A stretch of DNA of 64,000 bases from Pseudomonas entomophila (GTDB lineage Bacteria; Pseudomonadota; Gammaproteobacteria; Pseudomonadales; Pseudomonadaceae): assembly GCF_029478665.1 (NCBI RefSeq), contig NZ_JARPQB010000018.1:1-64000 (forward strand). Direction: 5' to 3'. Below the pieces are notes generated by a model. The model had not been told where the DNA came from and did no database searches. It saw only the letters and a list, made by a program, of their open reading frames with translations. The translations under genes were made by a program, and so were the position numbers. Shown in pieces: positions 11,049 through 19,596 of the stretch; position 1 is the first letter of the stretch, and the number at the start of each line of letters is the position of its first letter.

Positions 11049-12194
11049 TCAACGGCGCGTCAACGCCCGGCCAAGGGTGTCGACCACGCGGTCCTGCTGG
11101 GCAGGCGCGAGCCCGCACCACAACGGCAGGCGCACCAGGCGCTCGGACAGGCTGTCGGTCTGCTGCATCGAACCGTGCACACGGCCGTAGCGCTCGCCTG
11201 CTGGCGACGAGTGTAGCGGCACGTAGTGGAACACGGCGTAGATCTCTTCGGCGCGCAGGGTCCTGATCACCGCCTGGCGGTCCACGCCCGGCGCCAGCAG
11301 CACATGGTACATGTGCGCGTTGTGCTGGCAGTCGGCGGGCACGATCGGGCGTCGCAGCAGGCCTTGGGCCTCGAGCTCGGCCAGGGTGTCGTGATAGTGG
11401 TACCAGCTGGCCAGGCGCTGGTCGGTGATGGTACGGGCTTCTTGCAGCTGGGCCCAGAGGAAGGCGGCGATCAGCTCGCCCGGCAGGAACGAGGAGCCCA
11501 CTTCCTGCCAGGTGTACTTGTCCACCTGGCCACGGAAGAAGCGGCTGCGGTCGGTGCCTTTCTCGCGGATGATCTCGGCGCGCAGGACCAATTCCGGGTC
11601 GTTGACCAGCAGCGCGCCCCCCTCGCCAGAGATCACGTTCTTGGTTTCATGGAAGCTGAACGCCCCCAGGTCGCCGATGCTGCCCAGGGCACGGCCCTTG
11701 TAGCTCGACATCACGCCTTGGGCGGCGTCCTCGACGACCCGCAGGCCATGCTTGCGGGCGATGGCCATGATGGTGTCCATCTCGCAGGCCACACCCGCGT
11801 AGTGGACCACCGCGATGGCTTTGGTGCGCGGGGTGATCGCCGCCTCGATCAGTGTTTCGTCGAGGTTGAGGGTGTCTTCGCGAATATCGACGAACACCGG
11901 TATCGCACCGCGCAGGACGAACGCGTTGGCGGTGGAGACGAAGGTGTAGGACGGCATGATCACTTCATCGCCCGGCTGCAGGTCGAGCAGCAACGCGGAC
12001 ATTTCCAGCGCCGCGGTGCAGGAGTGGGTCAGCAGGGCCTTGCCGCACCCGGTACGCTCTTCGAGCCAGGCATGGCAGCGCTTGGTGAAGGGGCCGTCAC
12101 CGGCGAGCATGTGGCCGAAGTTGGCCTCGGCGATGTAGTGGAACTCCTTGCCGGTCATGTGCGGGCGATTGAAAGGGATCTGGTCGAGGCTCAT
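11049..12194 (-). CDS. rffA: dTDP-4-amino-4,6-dideoxygalactose transaminase (WecE/RffA)
   Basis: A 381-residue DegT/DnrJ/EryC1-fold PLP enzyme. From memory of E. coli WecE the similarity is extensive: [49 protein letters not shown] and [11 protein letters not shown] all recur. The PLP lysine is in SFHETKN. WecE transfers an amino group from glutamate to dTDP-4-keto-6-deoxyglucose, the RmlB product, giving dTDP-Fuc4N. In enterobacteria this belongs to common-antigen synthesis, but no other wec genes are seen here. [12 protein letters not shown] at 12194 overlaps the metallophosphoesterase stop by 4 bp. Confidence 0.9.
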   Translation of the reverse strand: MSLDQIPFNRPHMTGKEFHYIAEANFGHMLAGDGPFTKRCHAWLEERTGCGKALLTHSCTAALEMSALLLDLQPGDEVIMPSYTFVSTANAFVLRGAIPVFVDIREDTLNLDETLIEAAITPRTKAIAVVHYAGVACEMDTIMAIARKHGLRVVEDAAQGVMSSYKGRALGSIGDLGAFSFHETKNVISGEGGALLVNDPELVLRAEIIREKGTDRSRFFRGQVDKYTWQEVGSSFLPGELIAAFLWAQLQEARTITDQRLASWYHYHDTLAELEAQGLLRRPIVPADCQHNAHMYHVLLAPGVDRQAVIRTLRAEEIYAVFHYVPLHSSPAGERYGRVHGSMQQTDSLSERLVRLPLWCGLAPAQQDRVVDTLGRALTRR

Positions 12195-12910
12195 GGGCGG
12201 TTTCCTGCGGGGGCGAGGGGCGTCTGGTCGCTGCGGATCGCACTGATGCGGCCGCCGATCTGGGTGCCCTTGGCAAGGTTGTCGTAGAAGTAGTCGGTGA
12301 AGCCGGCCTGGGCCATGGCGCGCTGGGCGGCTGCAATGTCGTAGGCGATGCGATGCAGGGTGAAGGCCTGGCCGTCCCAGGTGGCGAACGCCGCGCGCGG
12401 GTCGCCGTCGCGTGGTTGGCCCACGGAGCCGGGGTTGCACCAGGTCTTGCCGTTGCCGTGCCAGAGGTACTGCACATGGCTGTGTCCGGACGCGAAGAAG
12501 CGCCCCGGGCGCTCGGCGAAGTAGGCGTCGGAGGGCTCCAGGTATTCATCGAGCGGGTCGTTCCAGCCGCCATGGATCAGCTCCAGGCCATGCAGGCTGG
12601 CGCGTTCGGGCAGGCTTTCGAGCCAGGCGCGGTTCGCCGCGCTGATCACCTTGTGCTGGTAGTCGAGGCAGGCGTTGGCGCTGTTCGAGCGCGGGCAGGG
12701 CTCACGGCGGGCGATGTAGGCATCGTGGTTGCCCAGCAGCGAGAAGATGCCACGCGCGCGCAGGGCGTCGCAGCAGGCGTTGATCTCGCTGTAGTAGCCG
12801 GCGGTGTCGCCCAGGCAGATGATTTCGTCCACGCCCAGCCGGTCGAGCTCGGCGAGCACGGCGGACAGCGCGGCATGGTTGCCGTGGATATCAGAAATGA
12901 TCCCGATCAT
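12191..12910 (-). CDS. Metallophosphoesterase family protein
   Basis: A 239-residue calcineurin-like phosphoesterase. The five metal-binding blocks are in order: SDIHGN (residues 6-11), LGDTAGY, LLGNHD, IHGGW and SGHSHVQY. This is the YfcE/ApaH-like single-domain type. The phosphate ester it cleaves is unknown. Its place between an ATP-grasp gene (20-bp overlap) and the transaminase suggests a role in modified sugar synthesis, but housekeeping of a by-product is equally possible. Confidence 0.85.
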   Translation of the reverse strand: MIGIISDIHGNHAALSAVLAELDRLGVDEIICLGDTAGYYSEINACCDALRARGIFSLLGNHDAYIARREPCPRSNSANACLDYQHKVISAANRAWLESLPERASLHGLELIHGGWNDPLDEYLEPSDAYFAERPGRFFASGHSHVQYLWHGNGKTWCNPGSVGQPRDGDPRAAFATWDGQAFTLHRIAYDIAAAQRAMAQAGFTDYFYDNLAKGTQIGGRISAIRSDQTPLAPAGNRP

Positions 12911-13874
12911 GAACCACGTAGTCCTCGATGTAGCGCACGGCGAAGCCCGGGCGGATGGCCGGCTGCGCGGGCGTTTCGCCTTTCAGGTACCAGGCCAGGC
13001 ACATGGCCGCCTCGTTGTAGCCGAACGCAGTGCGGATGGAACTGGTGGAGGAGATGCGTGGGTTGATCTCCAACAGCTTCCAGGTACCGTCCGCCGCGCG
13101 CCGGAACTGCAGGTTGGTCGGGCCGACCGGCTTGAAGTGGCGGCACAGTCGGGCTACCACGGCGTCCAGGGTCGGCTCGTGGCGCACCCAGGCCTTGGCG
13201 GTGGAACCGTCCGAGGCCAGGCTGCGCTGGAAGGTGATCGAGGCACAGGCTGCGCCATTGCCATTGCCATCGCCGAACACGGCCACGGTGTATTCCTGGT
13301 TGGCGCTGCCGATGATCGGCTGGGCCATCAGCACCTCGCCGAGCAAGGGCGCCCAGGGTGTGAAGTCACGCTCCTCGCGCACCCACACCAGGCCTTTGGA
13401 GGCGTAGCTGCGGCGAGGCTTGAGCAGGAACGGCAGGCCGAGCTCGGCGCTCAGCGAGGCAAAGTCGCCGGTCAGGTGGCTGGGGATGCGACTGTCGTCC
13501 TCGACCGCCAGCAGGGCCTGGTCCATGGCGTACTTGTCGCGGGTCAGCTCGATCAACCGGGCGTCGTTGACCACCACGCGGCAGCGGCTGTCGGCGAGCA
13601 GGGCACGGTGCGCGTCGAGCCAGTGCACATCCTGCTCGATTCCCGGAATCAGCAGGTCGACCTGATAGCGCTCGATCACGTCCAGCAGCCAGGCCGAATA
13701 CTCCGGCGCGGCGGTCAGCGGTGCTTGCAGGAAGTGATCGCACCAGGCCTGGCCGACGGCGTCGGCGTAGATGTCGGTGCCCACCAGTATGGCGTCGGGG
13801 GCGGCGGCGCGCAGCGACTTGAGCAGCCCGTAGCCCATGATCGCGCCGACGCCGGTGACCAGAATGGTGCTCAT
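12891..13874 (-). CDS. ATP-grasp domain protein
   Basis: A 327-residue carbamoyl-phosphate-synthase-like ATP-grasp protein. An N-terminal Rossmann-like segment starts STILVTGVGAIMGYGL. The ATP-grasp fold has the LLKPRRSYASKGL loop near residue 150 and the metal-binding LLEINPRISSTSSI near 280. Enzymes of this type join a carboxylate to an amine or thiol through an acyl-phosphate. Next to a 4-amino-sugar transaminase and a WbqC protein, it may attach an acyl or amino-acyl group to the sugar amine; that is inference. It overlaps the neighbouring genes by 4 and 20 bp. Confidence 0.85.
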   Translation of the reverse strand: MSTILVTGVGAIMGYGLLKSLRAAAPDAILVGTDIYADAVGQAWCDHFLQAPLTAAPEYSAWLLDVIERYQVDLLIPGIEQDVHWLDAHRALLADSRCRVVVNDARLIELTRDKYAMDQALLAVEDDSRIPSHLTGDFASLSAELGLPFLLKPRRSYASKGLVWVREERDFTPWAPLLGEVLMAQPIIGSANQEYTVAVFGDGNGNGAACASITFQRSLASDGSTAKAWVRHEPTLDAVVARLCRHFKPVGPTNLQFRRAADGTWKLLEINPRISSTSSIRTAFGYNEAAMCLAWYLKGETPAQPAIRPGFAVRYIEDYVVHDRDHF

Positions 13875-14722
13875 CGGTGTTTCTCCTGGTGTTGCTTGAG
13901 GCGGGTCAGGCCCGTGTGCAGATCGGTGGCCGGCCAGTAGCCGATGCGTTGATAGAGCGTTTCGCAGCCACTGGCCATGGGCAGGTCCGGGAGGTCTGGC
14001 TTGCTGGCGTCGAAGCTGATGCGTTCAGGCGTGGCGAACACCTCGAAGGCCGCCCGGGCGATCTGTGACAGGCGCAGGTCGTCGGGATGGGCGCAGGTGA
14101 AGGTGCCGGTGACACGCTGGGCGGCGACGCGGGTGCAGATTTCACCCAGGTCGTCGAGGTGCAGGTAGTTGCGCCGGGCGTCGAGCGTGCCATGGAACGG
14201 CTGGGCCTGGCCCGCGCGGGCGTTGTCGGCAATGGCGTACAGCAGGGGTTGGTGGCGTCGGCAGCGGGCCTGGCTGTCATAAACCTGCGACAGGCGTAGC
14301 ACGGTGAGTTCAAGGCCTTGCTGGGCACAGAACAGCGCCGCGACTTCCTCGGCGTGGCGCTTGGACAGGCTATAGGCGCCGTAGTAGCGGTCGCCTGGTA
14401 GGTACAGCGCTGACAACGACGACAGCAGGATCACCTGGCGCGCGCCACAGTGCTGGGCCAGGCGGCAGGCGGCGAGGGTGCCGACGCTGTTGACCAGTTC
14501 CGCGCGCACCAGGTCGTCCGCGCTCGGGCCACCGAAATCGGCGGCGGCCAGCACGACCAGCTCGAAGCGTTCGTTGACCTGCGCAGGTGTTTGCCAATCG
14601 CTCAGGTCGAACGGTATGTCCGCCTCGCGGCGCCCGGCGAAGCGCACCTCGCCCAGCTGCGCCAAGGCCTGGCCCAGGGCCTGGCCGAGGGTCGAGGTGC
14701 TGCCGATCACCAGGCTGCGCAT
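13871..14722 (-). CDS. NAD-dependent epimerase/dehydratase
   Basis: A 283-residue short-chain dehydrogenase of the extended type. The cofactor motif is degenerate (VIGSTSTLGQALG near the N-terminus). The catalytic Tyr and Lys are in YYGAYSLSKRHAEE near residue 135, preceded by LLSSLSALY. Its reaction cannot be assigned: C4 reductase and epimerase are both plausible. I use ATG 14722 (MRSLVIGS), where the preceding methyltransferase stop overlaps by one base (TGATG); the frame upstream of it lies in the methyltransferase gene. Confidence 0.82.
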   Translation of the reverse strand: MRSLVIGSTSTLGQALGQALAQLGEVRFAGRREADIPFDLSDWQTPAQVNERFELVVLAAADFGGPSADDLVRAELVNSVGTLAACRLAQHCGARQVILLSSLSALYLPGDRYYGAYSLSKRHAEEVAALFCAQQGLELTVLRLSQVYDSQARCRRHQPLLYAIADNARAGQAQPFHGTLDARRNYLHLDDLGEICTRVAAQRVTGTFTCAHPDDLRLSQIARAAFEVFATPERISFDASKPDLPDLPMASGCETLYQRIGYWPATDLHTGLTRLKQHQEKHR

Positions 14723-15444
14723 CAGTTGGCCGTCGCTTCGAGCATCAGCGCGCAGCTGAGCTCCGGGTAGTCGATGCCGACAGTGCACATGGCGCCGGTG
14801 ATCTGTTCACTGAGTTCAAGCTTGACCAGCTGCGAGGTCATGAACGGCTTGAGGAACACGCCCTCCTTGCGGGTGACCTGGTAGCCGGCGTCGGTCAGCT
14901 CGCGGGTCAGGCTGTCCAGCGAATAGACACGCTGGTGGCCCAGCTCCAGGTCGCCCTGGCCGAGGCTCATCATGTTCCCCAGCAGGCCGGCGGCATGGCC
15001 GAAGCGGCGGTGCAGCGACTCGCCGTTGGGCACCAGCACGAACAGGCGGCCACCGGGCGCGAGGAAGCGGCGGAAGCGCTGCAGCACGGCCTGCGGATCG
15101 TCCACGTGCTCGAGGACGAAGCCCATGACGATCAGGTCGAAGGTGCGCGGGCTGTCGAAGTGCTCGAAATAGCCCTCGACGATGTCCACGGGGCTATCGG
15201 GGAACTGCTCGCGAAACTGCGCGATGACCGAGGCCGAGCCGTCGATGACGGTGTGCGAGGCGAAGAACTGCGAGAAGCGGTTGGTGGAGAAGCCATGGCC
15301 GACACCCAGCTCGAGGATCGAGTCCTGCGCGTGGCACAGCTGCATGATCCGCTGGGGGTACCAGTTGAGGATGATGTCGTTGTCGAAGGCGTAGCCGAAG
15401 CGATCGCTGTAGGCGCCGATGTAGCTATCAAGCGTGTTGGTCAT
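14722..15444 (-). CDS. Class I SAM-dependent methyltransferase
   Basis: A 240-residue methyltransferase. Motif I is [12 protein letters not shown] near residue 44, followed by VIDGS and, in motif [17 protein letters not shown]. The [13 protein letters not shown] segment is typical of Methyltransf_11/23 proteins acting on small molecules or glycans. Inside a sugar-nucleotide operon it is likely to O- or N-methylate the sugar, but the target atom is unknown. It overlaps the WbqC gene by 17 bp. Confidence 0.85.
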   Translation of the reverse strand: MTNTLDSYIGAYSDRFGYAFDNDIILNWYPQRIMQLCHAQDSILELGVGHGFSTNRFSQFFASHTVIDGSASVIAQFREQFPDSPVDIVEGYFEHFDSPRTFDLIVMGFVLEHVDDPQAVLQRFRRFLAPGGRLFVLVPNGESLHRRFGHAAGLLGNMMSLGQGDLELGHQRVYSLDSLTRELTDAGYQVTRKEGVFLKPFMTSQLVKLELSEQITGAMCTVGIDYPELSCALMLEATAN

Positions 15445-16186
15445 GGGGGGCTCGCAGGTCGGTTTCGGCGCGCTCTGGCGCGGTGGATACGGAGGCGGGC
15501 GGGAGCACGTGCTTCATGTAGCGCGGGGCTTCCCGGCCGCAGTTGAACAGCAGGTCGAGGATGCTCACGCCATGGGCGAACGCGCCCCACAGCTGTGGGT
15601 ACTCGGGGTAGCCGCGATAGTCGAACCAGGTGACGGCGATGCCTTCGGCGTCGAACTGGCGTTCATCGAGGTAGTCACGCGCGGCAGGGCCCGACAGGTA
15701 TTCGCCGGCGCCGGCCTGCCGGCACAGGTCGACCAGGCGCTCGGTCTTGCCTTCGCCGAGCCGGTAGTCCCAGGAGCGGCTGATGCGCGTGGTGATGCCA
15801 AGATAGTCGCAGACCGCTTGCAGCAAGGCCTGGTTGAGCGCGCTGAGGTTGCCGTGCGTCTGCTCCAGGTACAGGGGCTTGAGCCAGCGGGCGATTTCGG
15901 CAAAGCAGGGAGCCTTGGCGTAGTTGGCTTCCAGGGTCTTCCAGTGCTTGACCTGCCAACGGCTGTCGCGCAGCTCGACATCGCGAATGCGCCGGTCGAT
16001 ATCCTGGCCGGCGGGCACCGTCAGCCACTCGACACCCTTGGGCGTCTTGATCTGGTTGCGGTTGCGCCAGTCGTTCTTGGTGTACTGCATGTCGTCGTAG
16101 AGGATGAATTCGTCCACGGCGGCGATCAGGTCGAAATAGCCCTTCCAGGGGATGTAGTTCGACTGCAGGATGGCGACCCGCTTCAT
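15428..16186 (-). CDS. WbqC family protein
   Basis: A 252-residue member of the WbqC-like family, recognised by the N-terminus [20 protein letters not shown], the segment [18 protein letters not shown] and the C-terminal [10 protein letters not shown]. The family is found in O-antigen and related sugar loci, often beside DegT-type transaminases, and its chemistry is poorly defined. It is the first clear gene of the collinear cluster running to rmlD. Its ATG at 16186 overlaps a possible 35-codon ORF by 4 bp. Confidence 0.85.
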   Translation of the reverse strand: MKRVAILQSNYIPWKGYFDLIAAVDEFILYDDMQYTKNDWRNRNQIKTPKGVEWLTVPAGQDIDRRIRDVELRDSRWQVKHWKTLEANYAKAPCFAEIARWLKPLYLEQTHGNLSALNQALLQAVCDYLGITTRISRSWDYRLGEGKTERLVDLCRQAGAGEYLSGPAARDYLDERQFDAEGIAVTWFDYRGYPEYPQLWGAFAHGVSILDLLFNCGREAPRYMKHVLPPASVSTAPERAETDLRAPHDQHA

Positions 16187-16290
16187 GGGCGCACGCCCAA
16201 GCTGGCGCGACGTACTTCTGACGCGAATGGAGCATTCGGCCTGGAGTTGGCGTCAAGGCGCCGGGGAATAGCCAGCTGATCGTCGGACAT
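16183..16290 (-). CDS. Possible 35-residue leader ORF
   Basis: The ORF encodes [12 protein letters not shown] and ends SLGVRP, with AGGA about 11 nt before the ATG and a 4-bp ATGA overlap with the WbqC start. This overlap style matches the rest of the cluster, so the ORF may be translated and couple translation into wbqC. I do not recognise a family. It could also be the remnant of a longer gene, or chance. Confidence 0.35.
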   Translation of the reverse strand: MSDDQLAIPRRLDANSRPNAPFASEVRRASLGVRP

Positions 16291-16452
16291 ATCGGGTTGC
16301 TTCCTGTTGGCCTGGGGGCGATGCGGGGCGCTCTGCGCCGTGGTTTTGCTGGGCGATACCGGAGTCCGGTTGCCTGGCGGGCCGGATCGTCCCTCTTGCT
16401 TCCGGGCAGTGGTAATGGCGATATAAGCAAAAAAGAGGCCGAGGTTCACACC

Positions 16453-19353
16453 ATGCCGTTGCACACCCTGCTCCACCGCTCCAGCCAGTCCCGTCCCGTG
16501 GTTTCCGAAGCGCAGGCCCAGCAGGCTGTGCAGGCCTACTACGGCCTGCATGGCGCGTTGGTGCCCCTCGGTAGCCAGCAGGACGTGAACTTCTGGCTGG
16601 ACAGTGATCAGGGCCGCTTCGTGTTCAAGGTCTGCCATGGCAGCTACGCCGAATCGGAGCTGCAGGCGCAGCACGCGGCGTTGGCGTTCCTGCGCAACGA
16701 AGGCATCCCCGTCCCGGCCGTGCGGCCGGCCGTTTCCGGTGACACGCTGCTGGCGCTGGACATTCAGGGCCAGCCATTGCGTGCCCGGTTGCTCGACTAC
16801 ATCGAAGGCCAGCCGCTGACCCGCCTCGAGCACCTGCCTGCACGGCTGGTGGCTGAGCTGGGCGCGCTCTGTGCCCGGGTCGACCAGGCCCTGGCCGGTT
16901 TCGACCATCCGGGCCTGGAGCGCACCTTGCAGTGGGATCCTCGGCATGCCCAGGCCCTGATCGAACACTTGTTGCCGGCCCTTGAAGCTGGTGCGCGGCG
17001 CCAGCAGGTCGAGCGGGTCACCCGACAGGCGGCCGAGCGCCTTCAGCCTTTGGTCGACCTGTTGCCGGTTCAGGCCGTGCACCTGGACATCACCGATGAC
17101 AACACGGTCTGGCGTCGTGACGACCAGCGGCAGTGGCAATTGCAAGGGGTCATCGATTTCGGCGACCTCTGCCGCACCTGGCGCGTCGCCGATCTGTCGG
17201 TGACTTGTGCGGCGCTGCTGCACCACGCCGAAGGCGACCCATTGCGGATTCTCCCGGCGATTGCCGCCTACCAGGCGCTGAACCCGCTCGAGGACGCCGA
17301 GCTGCGCGCGCTGTGGCCCCTGGTGCTCAATCGCGCGGCGGTGCTGGTGCTCAGCAGCGAGCAGCAGCTGGTCGTCGACCCCGGCAACCAGTACGTGCTC
17401 GACAACATCGCCCATGAGTGGGAAATCTTCGATACCGCCTGCGCGGTGCCGGTGGCGCTGATGGAGGCTGCGATCCTGCAAGCGGCGGGCAGGGTGCCCG
17501 AGGCACCTGATTTCAGTGGCAGCCTGGCGCTGTTGCCGGCCTTGGCGGGGCAGGCGGTCAGCCGTGTCGATCTCGGGGTGCTCAGCCCGCACTGCGAGTT
17601 CGGCAACTGGGAGCAGCCAGGGTTCGACCAGCGCCTGCTGGTCGCGCAGCCGGCGCCTTCCAGCAGCCTGCACGGTCAGTATCGACTGTCGCAGACCCAC
17701 ATCGATCGACCCGATGAGCCTGCCACTTGCGCATTGGGGGTGGAACTCAACCTGTTCCCCGGCACCGTGCTGCAGGCCCCCGAGGCGGGCGTCTGGCAGC
17801 GCGGCGGCGATAACCGCGGCTGCTTGCGCACGGCGAACTGGCAACTGTGGCTCAACGGCTTGGAGGAGGCTCCGGCGGATGGCCAGGTGCTGGAGAAGGG
17901 CCAGGTGCTGGGCGCCACCTGCGGTTTCCTCAGTGTGCAGTTGTGCCTGGAGGGAGAGGCGCAGCCGCCGTTCTTCGCCAAACCCTCCCACGCCGATGCC
18001 TGGCTGGCCCTGTGCCCTTCGCCACGGGTACTGCTCGGCTTCGACTGCGACGCCGAGCCACTGGCCGACCCGCAGGCGCTGCTGGCCCGGCGTGACGCCA
18101 GCTTCGCCCGTTCGCAGAAGCACTACTACGCCCAGCCGCCACATATCGAGCGTGGCTGGCGCAACTACCTGATCGACATGCAGGGCCGCTCGTACCTGGA
18201 CATGCTCAACAACGTCGCCGTGCTGGGCCATGGTCATCCGCGCATGGTCGCCGAGTCGGCGCGCCAGTGGTCGCTGCTCAATACCAACTCGCGCTTCCAC
18301 TACGCCGCCATCGCCGAGTTTTCCGAGCGCTTGCTGGACGTGGCGCCGGAAGGCTTCGACCGGGTGTTCCTGGTCAACAGCGGCACCGAGGCCAACGACC
18401 TGGCGATCCGCCTGGCCTGGGCCTACAGCGGCGGGCGCGACCTGCTCAGCGTGCTCGAGGCCTACCACGGCTGGTCGGTGGCCACCGATGCCATCTCCAC
18501 CTCTATCGCCGACAACCCCCAGGCCCTGGAAACCCGGCCGGACTGGGTCCACCCGGTGGAGGCGCCGAATACCTTCCGTGGTCGCTTCCGGGGGGCCGAC
18601 AGCGCCGCCGACTACTTGCGCGACGTCGATGCGAAGCTGGCCGACCTGGATGCCCGTGGCCGCCAGCTGGCGGGCATGATCTGCGAGCCGGTGTATGGCA
18701 ACGCCGGCGGCATCTCACTGCCGGCGGGCTACCTGCGCGAGGCCTACGCCAAGGTGCGCCAACGCGGCGGGGTGTGCATCGCCGACGAGGTGCAGGTCGG
18801 CTATGGCCGCCTGGGCGAGTACTTCTGGGGTTTCGAGGAGCAGGGCGTGGTGCCGGACATCATCACCATGGCCAAGGGCATGGGCAACGGCCAGCCGCTG
18901 GGGGCGGTGATCACCCGGCGGGAGATCGCCGAGGCGCTGGAAGCCGAGGGCTACTTCTTCTCGTCCGCAGGGGGCAGCCCGGTCAGCTGCCGTATCGGCA
19001 TGGCGGTGCTGGATGTGATGCGCGACGAAGGGCTGTGGGACAACGCCCGAGACGTGGGGCGCCACTTCAAGGCGCGCCTCGAGGCGCTGGTCGACAAATA
19101 TCCGCTTGCTGGTGCCGCCCATGGCTCGGGCTTCTACCTGGGGCTGGAGCTGGTGCGCGATCGCCAGACCCTGGAGCCGGCCACCGAGGAGACGATGATC
19201 CTGTGCGACCGCCTGCGTGAGCTGGGGATCTTCATGCAGCCGACCGGCGACTACCTGAACATTCTCAAGATCAAGCCGCCGATGTGCACCACACGGGCGA
19301 GCGTGGACTACTTTGTCGACAGTGTGGAGCGGATTCTGGGTGAGGGCTTATAA
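16453..19353 (+). CDS. APH kinase - degenerate M23 - class III aminotransferase fusion
   Basis: A 966-residue three-part protein. Residues about 25-330 form an aminoglycoside-phosphotransferase/choline-kinase-like domain with H210-x-D212 and N217 (HLDITDDN) and D235-F-G. Residues about 400-540 resemble an M23 peptidase, but the HLGVD zinc motif reads ALGVE at 427-431, so the zinc site is lost. Residues about 560-966 are a class III aminotransferase with PLP lysine K808 in TMAKGMGNGQPLG. The last domain resembles animal ethanolamine-phosphate and hydroxylysine-phosphate lyases, and the first resembles hydroxylysine kinase. A kinase plus phospholyase acting in sequence is likely; the substrate is unknown. 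I chose ATG 16453 because GAGG lies 8 nt upstream. Confidence 0.85.
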   Translation: MPLHTLLHRSSQSRPVVSEAQAQQAVQAYYGLHGALVPLGSQQDVNFWLDSDQGRFVFKVCHGSYAESELQAQHAALAFLRNEGIPVPAVRPAVSGDTLLALDIQGQPLRARLLDYIEGQPLTRLEHLPARLVAELGALCARVDQALAGFDHPGLERTLQWDPRHAQALIEHLLPALEAGARRQQVERVTRQAAERLQPLVDLLPVQAVHLDITDDNTVWRRDDQRQWQLQGVIDFGDLCRTWRVADLSVTCAALLHHAEGDPLRILPAIAAYQALNPLEDAELRALWPLVLNRAAVLVLSSEQQLVVDPGNQYVLDNIAHEWEIFDTACAVPVALMEAAILQAAGRVPEAPDFSGSLALLPALAGQAVSRVDLGVLSPHCEFGNWEQPGFDQRLLVAQPAPSSSLHGQYRLSQTHIDRPDEPATCALGVELNLFPGTVLQAPEAGVWQRGGDNRGCLRTANWQLWLNGLEEAPADGQVLEKGQVLGATCGFLSVQLCLEGEAQPPFFAKPSHADAWLALCPSPRVLLGFDCDAEPLADPQALLARRDASFARSQKHYYAQPPHIERGWRNYLIDMQGRSYLDMLNNVAVLGHGHPRMVAESARQWSLLNTNSRFHYAAIAEFSERLLDVAPEGFDRVFLVNSGTEANDLAIRLAWAYSGGRDLLSVLEAYHGWSVATDAISTSIADNPQALETRPDWVHPVEAPNTFRGRFRGADSAADYLRDVDAKLADLDARGRQLAGMICEPVYGNAGGISLPAGYLREAYAKVRQRGGVCIADEVQVGYGRLGEYFWGFEEQGVVPDIITMAKGMGNGQPLGAVITRREIAEALEAEGYFFSSAGGSPVSCRIGMAVLDVMRDEGLWDNARDVGRHFKARLEALVDKYPLAGAAHGSGFYLGLELVRDRQTLEPATEETMILCDRLRELGIFMQPTGDYLNILKIKPPMCTTRASVDYFVDSVERILGEGL

Positions 19354-19372
19354 AATCGATTCTTATCGATTT
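19353..19372. promoter_or_regulatory. Perfect 8-bp palindrome with 4-nt spacer
   Basis: The arms AAATCGAT and ATCGATTT flank TCTT directly after the fusion-gene stop. It is AT-rich in a GC-rich region and lacks a GC stem, so it looks more like an operator than a terminator. A related site follows 63 bp later. Confidence 0.5.
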
Positions 19373-19418
19373 GAAATGACGGCTTATGCAAAAACGGTCT
19401 CTTGGCTTGCTTTAAAAG

Positions 19419-19435
19419 TCGATATTTATCGGATA
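19419..19435. promoter_or_regulatory. Second, related palindromic site
   Basis: TCGATATTTATCGGATA shares 12 of 17 positions with the sequence at 19356-19372 and contains the dyad CGATA-TT-TATCG. It lies about 160 bp before aguA and may be part of its control region. Confidence 0.45.
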
Positions 19436-19460
19436 TAAGTGTTCGTCATAAAGCAGTCGG

Positions 19461-19562
19461 GACCGCTTTGCGGTCCTTTCGCGGCACAAGGCCGCTCCTA
19501 CAGGGATAGCGTTCGACCTGTAGGAGCGGCCTTGTGCCGCGAAAGGCGCGCGCAGCGGGCCC
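19461..19562. repeat. REP pair, class C (stem GGCCTTGTGCC)
   Basis: Two inverted units with GCGGCACAAGGCCGC and GCGGCCTTGTGCCGC stems and the GTAGGAGC core, flanked by smaller hairpins. It lies between the fusion gene and aguA, so any aguA promoter is either inside it, upstream of it, or in the 34 bp after it. Confidence 0.9.
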
Positions 19563-19596
19563 CGGTCCACCGACAGTTGCTATCTAGAGGTCATCG

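Noticed and set aside
7630..16186. Complete O-antigen or common-antigen locus
   Set aside because: No glycosyltransferase, Wzx, Wzy, WecA or ligase is present; only nucleotide-sugar enzymes and modifiers are seen.
17600..18100. Active M23 peptidase domain within the fusion protein
   Set aside because: The HxxxD zinc motif reads ALGVE and the second His motif is also absent, so peptidase activity is unlikely.
16183..18552. 789-codon minus-strand ORF opposite the fusion gene
   Set aside because: Antisense shadow; only its last 35 codons, outside the fusion gene, were kept as a weak candidate.
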